In this document: positions 60,405 through 64,000 of the stretch, piece by piece
Layout: each line of letters begins with the position of its first letter
How positions within the stretch are numbered: the stretch's first letter is position 1
Assembly (NCBI GenBank): GCA_000437855.1
Contig: FR902169.1
Coordinates: forward strand, 1 to 64,000
Origin: Clostridium sp. CAG:567
Lineage (GTDB): Bacteria; Bacillota; Clostridia; TANB77; CAG-508
Reading direction: 5' to 3'
DNA length: 64,000 nucleotides
The notes under the pieces: model-generated
Told to the model about the DNA's origin: nothing
The model's database searches: none
Seen by the model: the letters and a program-made list of their open reading frames with translations, nothing else
Made by a program: the position numbers and the translations under genes

Positions 60405-62111
60405 ATTAAACGTATTTTATTCATTCTATTTTTTACATTTATTTTATATTTTATTGGTTTTCAAATCTTTTCTCCACTCTATTTTCAAAACCATGTAATT
60501 ATCACTTATGGGTTACACCCTTTTGACATCTGTATTGAACAACCAATTTTGTGGAAATATCTTAAAATATTATTTTTAATCACCTATTTATATTCTTCGA
60601 TTTTCTTTTCCAATTTATTATACAACTTATTTAATTTTAAAAAATTTAAACGAACTAAGAAAAACAATTTCAAACCATCTTTAACAAATTTAAATAAAAA
60701 AGAGGATTTGTCATTATTAATTGGCGAAAATGCAAATACAAGAGAATTGATTTATTTGCCTGAAAAAAGTTTATATCAAAACATTTTAATTACAGGAACA
60801 ATTGGTACTGGAAAAACCAGCAGTGCCATGTACCCATTTACTAAACAATTAATAAAATATAAAAATTGCAATAAAGAAAAAAAATTAGGAATGTTGATTT
60901 TGGATGTTAAGGGTAATTATTATAAAAAAGTATTAGAATTTGCTTCTGATTTTAATAGATTAGATGATATTATTGTTATTGAATTAAATGGTAATTATAA
61001 ATATAATCCTCTACATAAACCTAATTTAAAACCATCAGTCATAGCTAATAGATTAAAGACTATCTTATTACTTTTTTCAAAAAATAATTCAGAAAGTTAT
61101 TGGATTGATAAAGCAAGTCAAATTTTAGAAGAAGCAATTAAATTGTGCAGATTATACAATAATAATTATGTTACATTTATTGAATTGCATAAATTAATTA
61201 CGGAAAAAAATTATTACTTGGAAAAAGTTGGCTTATTACGCAAAAAATTTATAAAAAATAAATTTTCTAAAAAACAAGTTTATGATTTATTTTCTAGTTT
61301 AAATTTTTTTGAAAATGAGTATTTTAATTTAGATCATAGAACTAGTTTGATTTTACAGTCTGAAATAACCCGTATTACTAATTGTTTTATTTCTGATTAT
61401 GATGTTTTAAAAACATTTTGTCCAACAAAAGAAGAGCTTAATTTTTTGGGTTTTGATGAAGTTATTAATAATGGAAAAATTGTTGTCTTGAATATGAATA
61501 TAAATGAATATTCTTACCTATCTAAAATAATTGCAGCATATTTAAAATTAGATTTTCAAACAGATGTAATGACCCGACTTGCTAATACAAGTAATAACAA
61601 TTTTAGGAGTGTATGTTTTATTTCTGATGAATATTCTGAATATTGTACTGAAACTGATTGTAACTTTTTTTCTCAAAGTAGAGAAGCAAAATGCATTAAT
61701 ATTGTTGCTACTCAAAGTTATACTTCATTATTAAATACTTTACATGATCAGTCGTCTGTAAATGTTATTATTCAAAATTTAATAAATAAACTCTGGTTTC
61801 GAAATGATGATATTTTTACAATTGAAAATGCTCAAAAACAAATTGGTAAAGAAGATAAAGAAAAAGTCTCCAGAGGAATTTCTGAAAATGCTAAAGAAAC
61901 TGTTTTTAGTTATTTTACTAATTCCCTGAATTCAAAAAATTCAAGTATTTCAGAATCTATTACAACTAACATTCAAAATGAATATATTTATGATACAAAT
62001 TTTTTTACTCGCAATTTAACTAATTTTCATTGTTTAGGATTTTTATCAACAGGTTCTGAAATAATTCCACCTACTGAAATAAAATTGTATCCATATTTTT
62101 ATATAAAATAA
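60405..62111 (+). CDS. VirD4/TraG-like type IV coupling ATPase
   Basis: About 568 aa. Sense starts at ATT 60405, after AGGAGG and an ATG (60401) that is out of frame; the first canonical in-frame start, TTG 60549, would drop the first membrane helix. Two N-terminal helices with a short loop (about 1-22 and 48-72), then the ATPase: Walker A TGTIGTGKTSS (about 140), ILDVKGNYYKK (about 168), Walker B SVCFISDEYSE (about 402), ATQSYTSLL, and a TraG-D/TraM-recognition-like end. Such hexamers feed DNA or proteins to type IV secretion channels. Shorter than most TraG proteins. Confidence 0.82.
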   Translation: MKRILFILFFTFILYFIGFQIFSPLYFQNHVIITYGLHPFDICIEQPILWKYLKILFLITYLYSSIFFSNLLYNLFNFKKFKRTKKNNFKPSLTNLNKKEDLSLLIGENANTRELIYLPEKSLYQNILITGTIGTGKTSSAMYPFTKQLIKYKNCNKEKKLGMLILDVKGNYYKKVLEFASDFNRLDDIIVIELNGNYKYNPLHKPNLKPSVIANRLKTILLLFSKNNSESYWIDKASQILEEAIKLCRLYNNNYVTFIELHKLITEKNYYLEKVGLLRKKFIKNKFSKKQVYDLFSSLNFFENEYFNLDHRTSLILQSEITRITNCFISDYDVLKTFCPTKEELNFLGFDEVINNGKIVVLNMNINEYSYLSKIIAAYLKLDFQTDVMTRLANTSNNNFRSVCFISDEYSEYCTETDCNFFSQSREAKCINIVATQSYTSLLNTLHDQSSVNVIIQNLINKLWFRNDDIFTIENAQKQIGKEDKEKVSRGISENAKETVFSYFTNSLNSKNSSISESITTNIQNEYIYDTNFFTRNLTNFHCLGFLSTGSEIIPPTEIKLYPYFYIK

Positions 62112-62128
62112 TTTATTAGGAGGATTTT

Positions 62129-62473
62129 ATGTTTAAAATTTTAAATCGAAAAAAACTTATATCTATTTTATTTTTATTTATATTTATTTTCACTTTTTCC
62201 AATAATGTATATGCAACTATATTTAATGGTAACCCTGAAATTGTTGATAAATTAAATTCTGCTTTTGAAAAAATCAAAAATTGGATGTTAAAACTTGCTA
62301 CACCTTCTGCAGCTGTCGCTATTGCCGTCGGTATTTTTATGAAAAAATTTAGTTTCGGAGATGAAGAAAGAATTAGAACTTCCAAAAAGTTAATACGTGG
62401 TAGCTTATTTTCTTACGCATTTATTCTTGCTTTAGATTTAATTTTATCGGCAATTAATTCGTTATTAACTTAG
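62129..62473 (+). CDS. VirB2/TrbC-like pilin or channel subunit
   Basis: 114 aa. Signal-like N-terminal helix (about 9-28, with A-T-I after it), then two further helices (about 56-75 and 92-112) joined by a basic loop FGDEERIRTSKKLIRGS. This short hydrophobic hairpin plus PSAAVAIAVGIF fits VirB2/TrbC-type subunits of Gram-positive systems. AGGAGG precedes the ATG, 17 bp after the ATPase stop. Confidence 0.72.
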   Translation: MFKILNRKKLISILFLFIFIFTFSNNVYATIFNGNPEIVDKLNSAFEKIKNWMLKLATPSAAVAIAVGIFMKKFSFGDEERIRTSKKLIRGSLFSYAFILALDLILSAINSLLT

Positions 62474-62485
62474 GAGGTACATGTT

Positions 62486-63370
62486 TTGAATGATTCAACA
62501 AATTTAACTACCTCAATTATTCAAACTATAAATTCCATTTTTGAAACTCTATTTTCTTCTGTTGATACAACAGTCTATAATATTTTAGATGATTTGGTTT
62601 TTATAGATACAAGCATTCTAAATGATTCTATTTTTAAAAAGACATTTGGTATAAATAGTTATAATGGTTTACTAGTAATTGCAAATTCCTTATTAGTTGG
62701 ATTTTCTATTTATTATGCTATTAGATTAATTTATTCTTACTATATGAATTTACAAGTTGAAAGACCTTATCAATTTATTTTTAAATTATTAATATTTGCT
62801 ATTGTTATGAATTGTTCATATTTCATTTGCACACAATTTATTCAAATAAATTACCTAATTTCTAATGCAATTAAAATTTTAGGAAAAAATATATTTGGAC
62901 ATAATATTTCTTTTTATGAACTAGTAAAAAAATTAAATCTCCTTATTTCTATAAATCAAGATGAATTTAATATTTTTTCTTTTGATGGATTAATTAAAAG
63001 TTTTATTACTATTAATTTATTTAATTTAATTTTTTCTTATGCACTCCGATTTGTAATAATTAAAGTATTTATTTTAATAACACCTTTTTCAATTTTATCT
63101 TTGATAAATAATTCTACTTCATGGTTTTTTAAAACTTGGTTTAAAACTATTTTTTCCTTGTTATTACAACAATCCTTTATTTCAATAATTCTACTAATTA
63201 TTTTTTCATTTAATTATTCTTCTAATGATACTATTTCAAAATTAATGTATATAGGAGGAATCTATGCTTTAGTTCGTGCCAATTCATATATGCAACATTT
63301 GATTGGTGGTATTTCAACAGATATATCAAATAATTTTAACATTAGTAATAAATTATTCAAAAATATTTAG
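62486..63370 (+). CDS. VirB6/TrbL-like polytopic membrane protein
   Basis: 294 aa from a TTG start (TAGGAGGTACATG upstream; the ATG in between is out of frame). Six membrane helices (about 62-85, 98-118, 155-190, 195-225, 230-245, 250-270) and the segment VIIKVFILITPFSILSLINNSTSWFFKTWFKTIFSLLLQQ, the VirB6/TrbL core (conserved Trp in WFKTW-type motif). Forms the inner-membrane part of the channel in conjugation systems. Co-transcribed with the genes on both sides. Confidence 0.77.
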   Translation: MNDSTNLTTSIIQTINSIFETLFSSVDTTVYNILDDLVFIDTSILNDSIFKKTFGINSYNGLLVIANSLLVGFSIYYAIRLIYSYYMNLQVERPYQFIFKLLIFAIVMNCSYFICTQFIQINYLISNAIKILGKNIFGHNISFYELVKKLNLLISINQDEFNIFSFDGLIKSFITINLFNLIFSYALRFVIIKVFILITPFSILSLINNSTSWFFKTWFKTIFSLLLQQSFISIILLIIFSFNYSSNDTISKLMYIGGIYALVRANSYMQHLIGGISTDISNNFNISNKLFKNI

Positions 63371-63383
63371 AAAGGATTTTTTT

Positions 63384-63668
63384 ATGAAATTTATTTTTCC
63401 TCAAAATTATAATTTTAAAAATAAATTATTTGGAATAATTGATTATACAAATTTATTTTTAAATATTATATGGAATTTTTTTATTTATTTTATTATTAAA
63501 TTTTTATTTAATAATATTACAATTAAAATATTTGTTTTTATTGTATTTTCATTACCATTTTTATTATTTAGTATTTTTGGAGTTAAACAAGAAAATATTT
63601 TAAGCATTTTTTTATATATATTTAAGTATTATAGAAACCATAGATTATATCTATATTCTAAAAAATAA
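63384..63668 (+). CDS. PrgI family (VirB3-like) membrane protein
   Basis: 94 aa from the ATG at 63384 (GAAAGGA upstream). Two close membrane helices (about 22-65), a cytoplasmic N-terminus and a C-terminal basic end YIFKYYRNHRLYLYSKK, the PrgI pattern seen before VirB4 in clostridial conjugative elements. Here no VirB4 follows; the next gene is dnaD behind its own promoter. An upstream in-frame ATG (63303) overlaps the VirB6-like gene and is not used. Confidence 0.75.
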   Translation: MKFIFPQNYNFKNKLFGIIDYTNLFLNIIWNFFIYFIIKFLFNNITIKIFVFIVFSLPFLLFSIFGVKQENILSIFLYIFKYYRNHRLYLYSKK

Positions 63669-63694
63669 ATTTAATTCTTTTCTCTATAAGTTTA

Positions 63695-63723
63695 TTGTAA
63701 ATTATATTAAAAAATGATATAAT
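63695..63723 (+). promoter_or_regulatory. Promoter of dnaD
   Basis: TTGTAA (63695-63700), 17-nt spacer, TATAAT (63718-63723); AGGGGG SD before ATG 63755. Confidence 0.7.
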
Positions 63724-63754
63724 TTGACAAAACATATTGTAGGGGGAATTACTT

Positions 63755-64000
63755 ATGAAGTTAGAGCAAAACGACTTATCGCCTTTGTTTTCAAGTACCA
63801 ACATTCCTGATATATTTTTCACAGGGTACTTACCAGAAGCAAATGGTGACTTTATTAAAGTATATTTATATCTTTTGTTTTTATCAAAATATGATAAAGA
63901 TATTAAAATAAATGATTTATGTAAAAAATTAGGTCTTTCTTTAAAAGTAATTCAAGATGCAATGAAATATTGGGAAGAGCAAGGAATTATTGTAAAGAAA
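63755..64000 (+). CDS. dnaD: DnaD domain replication protein (cut by window end)
   Basis: 82 codons visible, still open at the window end. MKLEQNDLSPLFSSTNIPDIFFTGYLPEANGDFIKVYLYLLFLSKY is the clostridial DnaD N-terminal winged-helix region, followed by DIKINDLCKKLGLSLKVIQDAMKYWEEQGI, a helix-turn-helix typical of this protein. DnaD works with DnaB/DnaI-type loaders in replication start. It has its own promoter, marking the chromosomal side of the T4SS-like operon. Confidence 0.85.
   Translation, partial: MKLEQNDLSPLFSSTNIPDIFFTGYLPEANGDFIKVYLYLLFLSKYDKDIKINDLCKKLGLSLKVIQDAMKYWEEQGIIVKK

Overview
The window is a very AT-rich stretch of chromosome from a low-GC Gram-positive bacterium, most likely a gut-type member of the Clostridia. 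Reasons: AGGAGG-type ribosome binding sites almost everywhere, frequent TTG/GTG starts, strong TTGACA-17-TATAAT promoters, and a typical clostridial gene set (VanW/G5 protein, LCP protein, S11 D,D-carboxypeptidase, DUF378, YolD plus a Y-family polymerase, DUF1858, ABC-F, Tex, DnaD). No species can be named from the sequence alone.

Layout. 1-0.66 kb: end of a tyrosine integrase sitting against the 3' end of initiator tRNA-Met, so the left edge is the end of an integrated element. 1.1-17.6 kb: housekeeping and cell-envelope genes (ComEA, DacF-type carboxypeptidase, LCP, CvpA, a Gld-type ABC exporter operon, GDT1, YhbY, M18 and M14 peptidases, a nuclease, GIY-YIG), plus a frameshifted HExxH pseudogene next to tRNA-Arg(TCT). 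17.66-27.97 kb: a complete ~10.3-kb integrative mobilizable element in the 3' end of tRNA-Pro(TGG). It is bounded by a 16-bp direct repeat and carries integrase, excisionase with a long leader, a DUF6076-like protein, a Fic enzyme, a DUF2207 membrane protein, relaxase, MobC, a recognisable oriT, TnpV and a RepA-like initiator. 28.1-31.7 kb: tRNA-Arg(ACG), YolD/Y-family polymerase with a possible SOS operator, a perfect 30-bp-arm palindrome abutting an oxidoreductase remnant, and an HtrA protease.

31.9-44.2 kb is the most distinctive chromosomal region. A 2464-residue NRPS (C-A-T-C-A-T-reductase) is followed on the same strand by a 7TM-PAS histidine kinase, an HD-GYP response regulator, an MGDG-synthase-type glycosyltransferase and a PlsC-type acyltransferase. 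The architecture predicts an N-acylated dipeptide aldehyde. Three apparent transcription breaks or promoters divide the block, so co-regulation is only an inference.

44.2-49.4 kb: Tex, ABC-F, DUF378, CorA. 49.4-54.2 kb is an accessory, decaying island: superinfection-immunity-like protein, unknown membrane protein, a par/Fst-like type I toxin-antitoxin locus found from its paired repeats and shared terminator, and a large serine recombinase broken by one stop and several frameshifts, next to tRNA-Lys(CTT). 54.4-59.4 kb: RsmA, VanW/G5 protein, XRE-S24 regulator, carbohydrate-binding protein, FabG-like reductase. 59.5-59.9 kb: tRNA-Thr, Glu, Lys behind one promoter with a tandem 34-bp repeat in the leader. 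60.2-63.7 kb: a compact type IV secretion-like operon (50-residue membrane peptide, VirD4-like ATPase, VirB2-, VirB6- and VirB3/PrgI-like proteins) that stops before VirB4. The window ends inside dnaD.
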